A stretch of DNA of 64,000 nt from Rhizobium sp. FY34 (lineage in GTDB: Bacteria > Pseudomonadota > Alphaproteobacteria > Rhizobiales > Rhizobiaceae). A program made the translations under genes and the position numbers. Under the pieces are notes generated by a model. It worked only from the letters and a program-made list of their open reading frames with translations. It was not told the origin of the DNA and did not search any database. The stretch covers positions 427,308 through 491,307 of the forward strand of contig NZ_STFZ01000036.1 in NCBI RefSeq assembly GCF_005222845.1. The letters run 5' to 3'. Shown here one piece after another: positions 17,541 to 26,792 of this stretch (positions are counted from its first letter, which is position 1; every line of letters begins with the position of its first letter).

Positions 17541-17893
17541 TTGACAGCGAGAACACGGCGAGGGGCCCCAGAGGCCCCTCAGCCATTTCAGGCCTGCTGT
17601 ACATCCATGGTCGGCAAGGCTGATGGTTGATCCGGCAAGCGGGATCCTGCTGACCAGGATACTTCAGTGCCTGTCGTAAATCGGCACGTGGCAAGCCCAG
17701 GCGAGGCGAGACGCAAAGACAGTCACGCGTAAGCATTCCGGCGTAGATTTTTCAAGTTGTCGCTCCGGCCCTGTCGTCTGGTTTTTGCAAGGCTTGAAAA
17801 CACCATTCAAAACCTCCACTTTGGGGAGGAAAGAAATGTCCGGATTTCGATCCGGACCGGTTCCCGGAAACGGGACGAGTGAAAGGAAATGAC
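17541..17893 (+). other. intergenic region clpX-lon
   Basis: A GC-rich hairpin at 17560-17580 (8-bp arms, loop CCAGA) directly follows clpX and probably attenuates readthrough, though it lacks a U-run. The rest should contain the lon promoter. CTTGAAA at 17793-17799 with CCTCCACT 13 bases later is a weak RpoH-like candidate. No small gene was recognised. Confidence 0.5.
17560..17580 (+). terminator. clpX downstream hairpin
   Basis: Arms 17560-17567 (GAGGGGCC) and 17573-17580 (GGCCCCTC) surround a five-base loop, 20 bases after the clpX stop. There is no clear U-run, so termination may be partial. Confidence 0.6.
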
Positions 17894-20314
17894 ATGACGA
17901 ATACAGCGTCTGCAGCACAGGGCGGCGATATTTATCCGGTCCTGCCTTTGCGCGACATTGTGGTCTTCCCCCACATGATCGTACCTTTGTTCGTCGGGCG
18001 CGAAAAATCCATTCGCGCACTGGAAGAGGTTATGGGGTCCGATAAGCAGATCATGCTGGTGACCCAGATCAATGCCGGCGACGATGATCCGGCGCCGTCC
18101 GCGATCCACAAGGTCGGCACGGTGGCCAATGTCCTGCAACTCCTGAAATTGCCCGATGGTACCGTCAAGGTGCTCGTTGAGGGGCGTGCCCGCGCCAAGA
18201 TCGATACCTATACGGCCCGTGAGGACTATTACGAAGCCACCGCTTCGGTCCTGTCTGAGCCGGCAGAAGATGCGGTCGAGGTCGAGGCACTGTCGCGCTC
18301 GGTGGTGTCCGAGTTCGAAAACTACGTCAAGCTCAACAAGAAGATCTCGCCGGAAGTGGTTGGCGCGGCAAGCCAGATCGAGGATTATTCGAAGCTCGCC
18401 GATACGGTTGCCTCGCATCTCTCCATCAAGATTACCGAAAAGCAGGAAATGCTGGAAACGGTGAGTGTGAAACTGCGCCTGGAAAAGGCGCTCGGTTTCA
18501 TGGAAGGCGAGATTTCTGTTCTTCAGGTGGAAAAGCGCATCCGCTCGCGCGTTAAGCGCCAGATGGAAAAGACCCAGCGCGAATATTACCTGAACGAGCA
18601 GATGAAGGCGATCCAGAAGGAGCTTGGCGACGGCGAAGACGGCCGCGACGAGATGGCCGAGCTGGAAGACCGCATCTCCAAGACCAAGCTGTCGAAGGAA
18701 GCCCGCGAAAAGGCCGATGCCGAGCTGAAGAAGCTGAAGCAGATGAGCCCTATGTCGGCGGAAGCGACCGTCGTTCGCAACTATCTCGATTGGCTGCTGA
18801 CCATTCCGTGGTCGAAAAAGTCGAAGATCAAGACTGACCTGCACCATGCGGAAAAGGTCCTGGAACTCGATCATTTCGGTCTCGACAAGGTCAAGGAACG
18901 CATCGTCGAATATCTCGCGGTGCAGGCGCGTGCCACCAAGATCAAGGGGCCGATCCTGTGCCTCGTCGGTCCTCCGGGCGTCGGCAAGACCTCTCTTGCC
19001 CAGTCGATCGCCAAGGCCACCGGCCGCGAATATGTGCGCATGGCGCTGGGCGGCGTGCGTGACGAGGCCGAAATCCGGGGTCACCGCCGCACCTATATCG
19101 GCTCGATGCCCGGCAAGGTCGTCCAGTCGATGAAGAAGGCCAAGAAGTCCAACCCGCTCTTCCTGCTCGATGAAATCGACAAGATGGGCCAGGATTTCCG
19201 CGGCGATCCGTCTTCGGCTCTGCTGGAAGTGCTCGATCCGGCGCAGAACGCCACGTTCATGGACCACTATCTCGAGGTCGAATACGATCTGTCGGACGTG
19301 ATGTTCATCACAACGGCCAACACGCTGAACATTCCGGCGCCGCTGATGGACCGCATGGAAATCATCCGCATCGCCGGTTACACGGAAGATGAGAAGCGCG
19401 AGATTGCCAAGCGTCATTTGCTGCCCAAGGCGATCCGCGATCATGCGCTCAAGCCGGAGGAATTCTCGGTCACGGACGACGCGCTGATGGCCGTGATCCA
19501 GCAATATACCCGTGAAGCGGGCGTGCGTAATTTCGAGCGTGAACTTATGAAGCTCGCCCGCAAGGCGGTCACCGAGATCATCAAGGGCAAGTCAAAGTCG
19601 ATCGAAGTGACGGCGGCCAATATCAGCGACTATCTGGGCGTTCCGCGCTTCCGCCACGGCGAAGCCGAGGGCGAGGACCAGGTGGGTGTTGTCACGGGTC
19701 TCGCCTGGACGGAAGTCGGCGGCGAGTTGCTCACCATTGAAGGCGTCATGATGCCGGGCAAGGGCCGCATGACGGTGACCGGCAACCTGAAGGAAGTCAT
19801 GAAGGAATCGATTTCGGCAGCGGCATCCTATGTCCGCTCGCGCGCCGTCGATTTCGGCATTGAGCCGCCGCGCTTCGACAAGTCGGACATCCATGTGCAC
19901 GTGCCAGAAGGTGCAACGCCCAAGGATGGTCCTTCTGCCGGTGTTGCCATGGCAACGGCAATCGTCTCGATCATGACCGGCATTCCGGTGGACAAGAACG
20001 TTGCCATGACGGGTGAAATTACCCTGCGCGGCCGTGTTCTGCCCATTGGCGGCCTGAAGGAAAAGTTGCTGGCAGCGCTTCGCGGCGGCATCAAGAAGGT
20101 GCTGATTCCGGAAGAAAACGCCAAGGATCTGGCGGAGATTCCGGACAATGTGAAGAACAACATGGAGATCATTCCCGTGTCGCGCATGGGTGAAGTGATC
20201 CGCCATGCGCTGATCCGCGAGCCGCAGCCCATCGAATGGGATGGCACAGTGGAGACGCCGGTGATTGCCACGGTGGATGGCGTTGATGATTCGGGCGCCA
20301 CTTTGGCGCACTGA
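17894..20314 (+). CDS. lon: endopeptidase La (Lon protease)
   Basis: Cytosolic ATP-dependent protease of 806 residues. It has the N-terminal substrate-binding domain (YPVLPLRDIVVFPHMIVPLFVGR), a coiled helical region with KRQMEKTQREYYLNEQMKAI, the AAA+ module with Walker A GPPGVGKT at 359-366 and Walker B LFLLDEIDK, and a C-terminal protease domain with Ser681 (KDGPSAGVAM) and Lys724 forming the dyad. The ATG at 17894 has AAGGAAA upstream. A strong terminator follows at 20352. In Caulobacter-type cells Lon degrades CcrM and DnaA. Confidence 0.98.
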   Translation: MTNTASAAQGGDIYPVLPLRDIVVFPHMIVPLFVGREKSIRALEEVMGSDKQIMLVTQINAGDDDPAPSAIHKVGTVANVLQLLKLPDGTVKVLVEGRARAKIDTYTAREDYYEATASVLSEPAEDAVEVEALSRSVVSEFENYVKLNKKISPEVVGAASQIEDYSKLADTVASHLSIKITEKQEMLETVSVKLRLEKALGFMEGEISVLQVEKRIRSRVKRQMEKTQREYYLNEQMKAIQKELGDGEDGRDEMAELEDRISKTKLSKEAREKADAELKKLKQMSPMSAEATVVRNYLDWLLTIPWSKKSKIKTDLHHAEKVLELDHFGLDKVKERIVEYLAVQARATKIKGPILCLVGPPGVGKTSLAQSIAKATGREYVRMALGGVRDEAEIRGHRRTYIGSMPGKVVQSMKKAKKSNPLFLLDEIDKMGQDFRGDPSSALLEVLDPAQNATFMDHYLEVEYDLSDVMFITTANTLNIPAPLMDRMEIIRIAGYTEDEKREIAKRHLLPKAIRDHALKPEEFSVTDDALMAVIQQYTREAGVRNFERELMKLARKAVTEIIKGKSKSIEVTAANISDYLGVPRFRHGEAEGEDQVGVVTGLAWTEVGGELLTIEGVMMPGKGRMTVTGNLKEVMKESISAAASYVRSRAVDFGIEPPRFDKSDIHVHVPEGATPKDGPSAGVAMATAIVSIMTGIPVDKNVAMTGEITLRGRVLPIGGLKEKLLAALRGGIKKVLIPEENAKDLAEIPDNVKNNMEIIPVSRMGEVIRHALIREPQPIEWDGTVETPVIATVDGVDDSGATLAH

Positions 20315-20351
20315 TGGGCGTCTGCCCTGTGTGAAAATGGCACGTAAACTG

Positions 20352-20382
20352 AAAAAAGGCCGGCTTAACCCCGGCCTTTTTT
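20352..20382 (+). terminator. lon terminator
   Basis: Twelve-base complementary arms (20352-20363 and 20371-20382) end in TTTTTT on the plus strand and start with AAAAAA, so the hairpin can work in both directions. Confidence 0.9.
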
Positions 20383-20506
20383 GTGAAAACTCCCTAACAC
20401 CCCTTGTTTTTCAAGCGTTCGCGGAGCTTTTGGGTTTCCGAAGGTGGCGACCAAATCAGCGCCGCCGACAGATCCATGATGTGAAACCATTGAAAGGGGT
20501 GGAAAC

Positions 20507-20782
20507 ATGAACAAGAACGAGTTGGTGTCCGCCGTCGCCGAAAAGGCCGGTCTCTCCAAGGCTGACGCAGCTTCTGCCGTCGATGCCGTGTTCGAAACCG
20601 TACAGGGCGAATTGAAGAACGGTGGCGACATCCGTCTCGCCGGCTTCGGTAGCTTCTCCGTCTCCCGCCGCGAAGCCTCGAAGGGCCGCAATCCCTCGAC
20701 CGGCGCTGAAGTCGACATCCCGGCTCGCAACGTTCCCAAGTTCTCGGCCGGCAAGGGCCTGAAGGACGCTGTCAACAGCTGA
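20507..20782 (+). CDS. hupB: HU-type DNA-binding protein
   Basis: Nucleoid-associated histone-like protein of 91 residues that bends and compacts DNA as a dimer. The family signature GFGSFSVSRREASKGRNPSTG is present, with the beta-arm tip GRNPSTGAEV followed by IPARNVPKFSAGKGLKDAV. The start follows AAAGGGGTGGAA. The lon-hupB order with separate terminators is common in proteobacteria, and a terminator follows at 20841. Confidence 0.97.
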   Translation: MNKNELVSAVAEKAGLSKADAASAVDAVFETVQGELKNGGDIRLAGFGSFSVSRREASKGRNPSTGAEVDIPARNVPKFSAGKGLKDAVNS

Positions 20783-20840
20783 GCCGCATGATGCAGCCGG
20801 CGCGAAGACGCGCAGGCCGCTCACGGTTTTCAAACAACGG

Positions 20841-20866
20841 AAGGCCCGGCCAATGCGCCGGGCCTT
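20841..20866 (+). terminator. hupB terminator
   Basis: Arms AAGGCCCGGC (20841-20850) and GCCGGGCCTT (20857-20866) with loop CAATGC, followed by TGTCGTTT, 58 bases after the hupB stop. Confidence 0.85.
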
Positions 20867-20930
20867 TGTCGTTTCAAGCTTGCCATTCTGGGAACCATTG
20901 CCTATTGCTTGACCTGCCGGTTGTCCGGCA

Positions 20931-21353
<423 letters not shown>

Positions 21354-21443
21354 AGGGAAGGGGCGGGCCGTAAGGTGTGCGCCTGCGTCTTGTCGCATCT
21401 GCGGAAGGCGCCGCATGGCCCTATGGCTTGCATTCCTTGTCGT

Positions 21444-21470
21444 CCTTTTGCGTTTGGAAAACACAAAAGG
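21444..21470 (+). promoter_or_regulatory. hairpin sequestering the ribN ribosome-binding site
   Basis: CCTTTTG (21444-21450) pairs with CAAAAGG (21464-21470), extended inside by GTTT/AAAC. The right arm includes the AAAGGA ribosome site of ribN (start 21477). This is the expected output stage of a translationally acting FMN riboswitch. Confidence 0.6.
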
Positions 21471-21476
21471 AATGGC

Positions 21477-22379
21477 ATGCACAGTCTGAAATCCACCTCG
21501 CTGCTTCGCTCTCGCGCCGTCCTTGGCGCTGTCTATATGGTTCTGGCCGGGGTCGCCTTTGCCGCGCTCAATGTGGTCACCCAATGGGTGGCAATGACAC
21601 TTGCCTTTCCGGCAGCCTCCACCGCCTTCTGGCAATATGGCTTTGCGCTCGTTCTGTCGCTGCCGCTTCTCTACCGTCTTGGCGTCAAGGCCATGCGCAC
21701 GCGCTTTCCCGGCCGGCATCTCATGCGGGTTCTGTTGGCAGCGCTCGGCGTTCAGGCCTGGGTGACGGGGCTTGCCAGCGTGCCGATCTGGCAGGCGATT
21801 GCGCTTGTCATGACCTCGCCCTTCTTCGTCATCATCGGCGCCCGCCTGTTTCTCGGAGAAACCGTCGGCCTGCATCGTTGGCTGGCGACGCTCACCGGCT
21901 TTGTCGGCGCCATGATCATTCTGCAGCCCTGGGCGGATGGCTTTTCCCCTGCCGCTCTCCTGCCCATTCTGTCGGCGCTGCTCTGGGGTGGCTCGTCACT
22001 GATCATGAAAAACCTGACGCAGTATGAGCGCCCCGAGACCGTGACCGTCTGGCTGCTGGTGCTGTTGACGCCGATCAATGCCGGTCTGGCGCTTGGCGCC
22101 GGCTTTGCGGTGCCGCATGGCGCAGCGCTTGGCCTGCTGCTGGCTGCCGGGCTCCTGACGGCCATCGGCCAATATCTGCTGACGCTGGCCTATAACGCCG
22201 CTGACGCAGCCTATGTGCAGCCCTTTGACGATCTGAAGCTGCCGCTCAATGTGCTGGCCGGCTGGCTGGTGTTTGGCTATGCGCCAAGCGGCACGCTCTG
22301 GGTCGGCGCGCTGCTCATCCTCGGCGCCTCACTGTCGCTGATGCTGAAGGAAGCGCGCAGCGAACAGCCTGCCGGCTGA
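21477..22379 (+). CDS. ribN: riboflavin transporter of the RibN / EamA (DMT) family
   Basis: Inner-membrane carrier of 300 residues with about ten hydrophobic helices in two EamA halves (AVLGAVYMVLAGVAFAALN near the N-terminus, LPILSALLWGGSSLIMKN in the second half). DMT proteins preceded by an FMN riboswitch in rhizobia are known as RibN, importing riboflavin; this context is decisive here because sequence alone only gives EamA. The start at 21477 has AAAGGA five bases upstream, and that site is paired in a hairpin at 21444-21470. The frame is open far upstream but that part is non-coding riboswitch and mobile element. Confidence 0.85.
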   Translation: MHSLKSTSLLRSRAVLGAVYMVLAGVAFAALNVVTQWVAMTLAFPAASTAFWQYGFALVLSLPLLYRLGVKAMRTRFPGRHLMRVLLAALGVQAWVTGLASVPIWQAIALVMTSPFFVIIGARLFLGETVGLHRWLATLTGFVGAMIILQPWADGFSPAALLPILSALLWGGSSLIMKNLTQYERPETVTVWLLVLLTPINAGLALGAGFAVPHGAALGLLLAAGLLTAIGQYLLTLAYNAADAAYVQPFDDLKLPLNVLAGWLVFGYAPSGTLWVGALLILGASLSLMLKEARSEQPAG

Positions 22380-22425
22380 GCGCGGCTGGGTGGGGGCATC
22401 CGTGTGTATCTTGCCCATAACGGAC

Positions 22426-22458
22426 GAAGGCCCCGCAGCGCTGTACTGCGGGGCCTTC
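22426..22458. terminator. bidirectional terminator between ribN and the chemoreceptor gene
   Basis: Thirteen-base perfect arms (22426-22438 and 22446-22458) around a seven-base loop separate the convergent ribN and methyl-accepting chemotaxis genes. Confidence 0.85.
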
Positions 22459-22487
22459 TGCAGGGTCCTGATGGTTGCTGGAAGGTG

Positions 22488-24710
22488 TCAGGCGGCGCGA
22501 CTGTAGCTGGTTCTGCCGCTGGCCAGCTTGAAGCGGGTGGTAAGGCTCAGCAGGTTGGCCGTCTCCTCGGCAAGCCGTGTGGTGCTGGCGGCGGCCTCTT
22601 CCACCATGGCGGCGTTCTGCTGCGTCACCTGGTCCATCTGGTTGACGGCAGAACTGACCTCGTTCAGCCCCGTCGATTGCTCGCGGGCGGCTGTGGCGAT
22701 GGAGTTCACCTGGCTTGCAATGCCGATGACCTGCTGCTCGATCATCCTGAGTGCCTCGCCGGTCGAGTTGACCAGCGTCACGCCGCTTTCCACTTCCTGG
22801 GTCGAACGGCTGATCAGGCGCTTGATGTCCTTGGCAGCCGTTGCAGAGCGCTGCGCCAGTTCACGCACTTCCTGGGCAACCACGGCAAAGCCCTTGCCGG
22901 CTTCACCGGCACGCGCTGCCTCGACACCGGCATTCAGCGCCAGAAGATTGGTCTGGAAGGCGATCTCATCGATGACATTGATGATCTGGCTGATCTCACT
23001 TGAGGCCTGCTCGATGCGGTTCATCGCAGCTGTGGCATTCTCGACGACCGAGCCGGACTGCTCGGCGAACTTCTGGGCATCGCTGACCATGCGGCTGGAT
23101 TCCTGCGCCCGATCCGTGGAGGTGCGCACGGCTGCGGTGATTTCTTCCAGCGCCGAGGAGGTTTCCTCCAGGGACGCGGCCTGCGTCTCCGTGCGGCGTG
23201 ACAGGTCCTGCGAGGCCTTGCGCAGTTCGGCGGCACCGCCATTAATGGCGTCAGCCGATTGCACCACCTGCTGCATCACCTGGCTCAGATTGGCCATGGT
23301 CGCATTGACGTTCTTCTGGAGATCGGCAAAGGCCCCGTGGAAATTGCCCTGCATGGATTGGCTGAGATCGCCGCTGGCCAGCGCCGAAACGACCCGCTGT
23401 GTCTCGGCAATGCCCGAATCGACTGATGCGACCAGCGTGTTGACATTGTCGGCAAAGGCATCCAGTTCCGGCCGCTCATAGCGCTTGGTGATGCGCTTCG
23501 AAAAATTGCCGGCCACCGCTGCCGCCACCACGGTTGCGATATTCGATTGCAGATCGGCATTCTTTTCCTGCAAAGCCGCTTCCTGGGCGGCCAGATCCCG
23601 CACCCGCATCCCGTTCAACTTGAAGACCTCGACGGCCTTCGCCATCCGGCCGATCTCGTTTCTGTCGTCGAGCCCCGGAATGGTCACTGAAAAGTCCTGC
23701 TCGGCAAGGCGTACCATGGCCGCGGTCATCGCCTTGATCGGCGTGACAATGCCGCCGGCAATCTTGTAGGCAAGCGCGGCAGCGATCAGAATGGAGAGAC
23801 CGGCCAGGATTTCCGCCATCAGAACGGCGTTTTCCATACCGTCCTGGATTTCCGGCCCCAACCGGTCCTGTACCGTCTTTGTCTTCAATTTCAAGGCCTC
23901 GGCATCTTGCGCAAGCTTCGGTCCGACGATGTCCATCGTGTCGCGGATCGCCGTATTGCGCGTCTGGACGGCCTTTTTGACGGCTGCAATGCCCTGTCCA
24001 TAGAGGGTCAGATTGGTCTCGAGCGTCGCCAACATGGCAAGCCGGCCCGGATCACTCATCTTTGCGCGCAGGACGCCCAACTGCTTCTGCGTCTCGCCAT
24101 GCGCCGAAACCGCGCCTTGCAGGCTCGCGTCATCATTGCTTATGAGGAATTTGGATACGGCAAGCCTTGTGCCGTAAAGGTCGGCCTCCAGGATCTTGGC
24201 CTGGAAGGCGCCCTCCATATTGCCGCCCTTTTCCAGTGCCGCGACGAGGTCGCTTATCTCGGCTTGCATTGTGGGACCGAATGCATCCAGCGTGCCGGCA
24301 ACTGCCTTGTTGCGCTCGTCCTGCGCAGCCATCACCGTCTTGAAGGCGGCGCCATAACTGTCGATCAGCGCAAGAAAGTTGGCCGCGGATGCCTTGGTGG
24401 CGGCATCGTCGACTATAGCGACCAGCCCTTCGGTAATGCCCTTGGTGGTGGACAGACGCTCGAACACCTCGTCGCTAGCCTCCTTTGTCTGGTTCTGGCG
24501 ATATTTCAGGAAGGCGATGCGCGCTTCCAGAAAATTGGCCTGCACGCGGCCGACTTCGTTGGTGATGCGCGCCACGGATCGGTAATCGGTAAAATCGCGT
24601 TCGCCCTCCGTGCCATTCCAGACGGAAAAGCCGGCAAGCGCTGCAAGAATGGTGATGACTGTGCCAAATCCGGTATAGATCTTGGCGCCGATGGAAAGAG
24701 TATTGAGCAT
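22488..24710 (-). CDS. methyl-accepting chemotaxis protein
   Basis: Transmembrane chemoreceptor of 740 residues. TM1 is near 13-31 and TM2 near 296-318, enclosing a periplasmic, largely helical sensor of about 260 residues that resembles the helical bimodular (HBM) type. A HAMP domain follows at about 320-372, then a second HAMP-like segment near 410-500, and the signalling domain with the hairpin tip around IDEIAFQTNLLALNAGVEAARAGEAGKGFAVVAQEVR. There is no C-terminal CheR/CheB-binding pentapeptide. The ligand is unknown. It is convergent with ribN across a shared terminator. Confidence 0.93.
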   Translation of the reverse strand: MLNTLSIGAKIYTGFGTVITILAALAGFSVWNGTEGERDFTDYRSVARITNEVGRVQANFLEARIAFLKYRQNQTKEASDEVFERLSTTKGITEGLVAIVDDAATKASAANFLALIDSYGAAFKTVMAAQDERNKAVAGTLDAFGPTMQAEISDLVAALEKGGNMEGAFQAKILEADLYGTRLAVSKFLISNDDASLQGAVSAHGETQKQLGVLRAKMSDPGRLAMLATLETNLTLYGQGIAAVKKAVQTRNTAIRDTMDIVGPKLAQDAEALKLKTKTVQDRLGPEIQDGMENAVLMAEILAGLSILIAAALAYKIAGGIVTPIKAMTAAMVRLAEQDFSVTIPGLDDRNEIGRMAKAVEVFKLNGMRVRDLAAQEAALQEKNADLQSNIATVVAAAVAGNFSKRITKRYERPELDAFADNVNTLVASVDSGIAETQRVVSALASGDLSQSMQGNFHGAFADLQKNVNATMANLSQVMQQVVQSADAINGGAAELRKASQDLSRRTETQAASLEETSSALEEITAAVRTSTDRAQESSRMVSDAQKFAEQSGSVVENATAAMNRIEQASSEISQIINVIDEIAFQTNLLALNAGVEAARAGEAGKGFAVVAQEVRELAQRSATAAKDIKRLISRSTQEVESGVTLVNSTGEALRMIEQQVIGIASQVNSIATAAREQSTGLNEVSSAVNQMDQVTQQNAAMVEEAAASTTRLAEETANLLSLTTRFKLASGRTSYSRAA

Positions 24711-24908
24711 GAACTGGCCCCCCAGGTTAATGCGTTGCTATCGCGCATTAAAATATGCAAATGTACTTAATTTAGGGTGAAGTATATTAGTGGTTCTATC
24801 TTGCTGCGGAAGGCGCCAGAGTTGTAACGGTATGATGACGAGGCAACTTGTTGCATCTGTGCCGGGATTGGGCTTTTATCCGGCTTCAATCAGACCGGAG
24901 CCAGATTC

Positions 24909-25928
24909 ATGCATTACCTTATCACCGGAACCGCCGGTTTCATCGGCTTTCATCTGGCCCGCAGGTTGCTGGAAGAGGGGCATCGGGTGACCGGATTTGA
25001 CGGCATGACGCCCTATTACAATCTGCGGCTCAAGGAGGCGCGCCATGCGGGCCTGTCGCAGTTCCCGACCTTCCGGCCGGTCATCGGCATGCTGGAGGAT
25101 CAGCGCTTGCTGGAAAGCACGCTGGAGGTGGGCAAGCCGGACGTCATCATCCATCTCGCCGCGCAGGCCGGTGTGCGCTACAGCAATGAGAACCCGAAAG
25201 CCTATCTGGATTCCAACCTTGTCGGTTCATGGAACATCCTGGAACTGGCCAAGAATGTCGGCGTCGAGCACTTGATGCTCGCTTCGACATCCTCCGTTTA
25301 CGGCGCCAATGAGAAGATCCCCTTTGCCGAAGCCGACAAGGCCGATGAACCGCTGACCTTCTATGCCGCCAGCAAGAAGGCGATGGAGCTGATGGCGCAT
25401 TCCTATGCGCATCTGCACAAGGTGCCGACCACGGCCTTCCGATTCTTTACTGTCTATGGTCCCTGGGGCCGGCCGGACATGGCACTGTTCAAGTTCGTCA
25501 AAGCGATGCTGGAGGACGAGGAGATCGAGATCTATGGCGAAGGCCGCATGAGTCGCGACTTCACCTATATTGACGACCTTGTGGCGGGAATCATTGCCCT
25601 GTCGAAAATCCCGCCGGCCGAGGCCAATCGTGTGACTGCAGAAGGCGTCACGGACACGCTGTCGCATCAGGCGCCGTTCCGATTGGTCAATCTGGGTGGC
25701 GGCCAGCCTGTCGGCCTCATGGATTTCATTCTGACGATTGAAAAGGTGATGGGGAAGACGGCGCGCAAGAAGCTGTTGCCCATGCAGCAGGGCGATGTGC
25801 CGCGCACCTTTGCCAGCCCCGACCTGCTTGTGGCGCTGACTGGCGCAAAGCCCGAGATCGGCCTGGATGTCGGCGTGAAGGCCTTTGTCGACTGGTATGT
25901 CGATCACCGCGATTCGCTGTCGCTCTGA
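24909..25928 (+). CDS. NAD-dependent epimerase, UDP-glucuronate 4-epimerase type
   Basis: Extended SDR enzyme of 339 residues; the closest fit is interconversion of UDP-glucuronate and UDP-galacturonate for cell-surface polysaccharide, the role of LpsL in Sinorhizobium. It has the NAD loop GTAGFIG at 7-13, the catalytic Y152/K156 in FYAASKK, LASTSSVYG with the catalytic Ser/Thr, and the RFFTVYGPWGRPDMALFKF segment typical of this subgroup. The start gives MHYLITGTAGF, normal for the fold. No other polysaccharide gene is adjacent. Confidence 0.85.
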   Translation: MHYLITGTAGFIGFHLARRLLEEGHRVTGFDGMTPYYNLRLKEARHAGLSQFPTFRPVIGMLEDQRLLESTLEVGKPDVIIHLAAQAGVRYSNENPKAYLDSNLVGSWNILELAKNVGVEHLMLASTSSVYGANEKIPFAEADKADEPLTFYAASKKAMELMAHSYAHLHKVPTTAFRFFTVYGPWGRPDMALFKFVKAMLEDEEIEIYGEGRMSRDFTYIDDLVAGIIALSKIPPAEANRVTAEGVTDTLSHQAPFRLVNLGGGQPVGLMDFILTIEKVMGKTARKKLLPMQQGDVPRTFASPDLLVALTGAKPEIGLDVGVKAFVDWYVDHRDSLSL

Positions 25929-26128
25929 GCGCGGCGACACCCTGTCAGACGGGCATGGGTAATCAAGGGAAGTTGAGGGCGGCCACGTGGTCTCGTGGCA
26001 GCAACGTGACGTCAATCTGCCGCCCGACCCCGTTCTAAAGCTAACGGCGGTCGCGCCCTCGCGCGGCTTGTGACAGAGGCGGCGGGGTGAGTCTAGCCGT
26101 GACGCGATACGCGCGTGCTGAAATTTGC

Positions 26129-26156
26129 TTGACGAGGTGCGTAATTTACATACAAT
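26129..26156 (+). promoter_or_regulatory. promoter of the damaged toxin-antitoxin locus
   Basis: TTGACG (26129-26134) and TACAAT (26151-26156) are 16 bases apart. The MITE-like copy B begins four bases after the -10 box. Without the element, the toxin ATG would lie only about eleven bases after the -10, implying a nearly leaderless transcript. Confidence 0.6.
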
Positions 26157-26158
26157 TA

Positions 26159-26424
26159 TACCAAGCGCCGATGATAGGAACCTATTGCGTGGGACCGGAG
26201 ACGTTTATCCGGCAAGGAACATACCGGAGAGCGATGCTTAGGCATCGGTCGAGGATTGCGACATAGCCGGTGAACGAAATCCGGCCCATGCGAACACCGG
26301 GCGCTTTTGCCTCCCGGACTTTGTCGAAAATCCTCGCCGGACCATAAGGTCCGACTGCGGTTTTCTCCTCGCCGGAAACCAAAATCGCTCCGGCGCAATC
26401 GGTTTCTATCGTCGACGCTTGGTA
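26159..26424 (-). mobile_element. MITE-like element, copy B (inverted relative to copy A)
   Basis: The element proper is 26161-26422 (262 bp), flanked by TA at 26159-26160 and 26423-26424. The terminal inverted repeats are about 25 bp with four mismatches (left CCAAGCGCCGATGATAGG, right end complementary to CCAAGCGTCGACGATAGA). Its reverse complement aligns end to end with copy A at 21067-21329 with high identity, including the internal segments GGAGCGATTTTG, GAGAAAACCGCAGTCGGACC and GAGGATTTTCGACAA. Confidence 0.85.
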
Positions 26425-26431
26425 TTACCCC

Positions 26432-26792
26432 ATGCAAACGGTTTCGGAGCTCACATCTTTCCGCAAGTCTGCAATAGCCGCAGGCATGACGGACGATGAG
26501 ATCGCAGGGCTTGTCAACTACCTGGCCAATCATCCGGAGGCTGGAGACGAAATCCAGGGCACTGGTGGCTGCCGCAAGCTGCGTTTTGCTGTGTCCGCGA
26601 ACAACAAGGGCAAAAGCGGTGGCGCGCGAATCATTACCTTTTATTCCGGTAATCGCATGCCGGTATTCCTGATTGCGGCCTTCGCAAAGAGTGTCAAGGT
26701 CAGCTTGTCGAAGGCTGAAAGCGGTGACAGACGCAATCGTGCAAGAATACTCCAACAGGATTGCCCAATTGAAGCGAGGAACAATGGTATGA
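26432..26792 (+). pseudogene. RelE/HigB-type toxin gene with a two-base frameshift
   Basis: The first 97 codons give a normal RelE-superfamily toxin (MQTVSELTSFRKSAIAAGM, EIQGTGGCRKLRFAVS, GGARIITFYSGNRMPVFLIAAFAK, ending SKAE). After GAA AGC near 26720 the frame is wrong. Shifting to GCG at 26721 restores 23 codons ending in EYSNRIAQLKRGTMV and TGA at 26790-26792, which overlaps the antitoxin ATG in the ATGA manner. A loss of two bases from an AGCGCGGTG-like run explains this. As it stands the frame runs straight into the antitoxin, making a 228-residue fusion. Confidence 0.8.

Noticed and set aside
17807..19504. 565-residue minus-strand frame opposite lon
   Set aside because: Antisense shadow of lon without recognisable domains.
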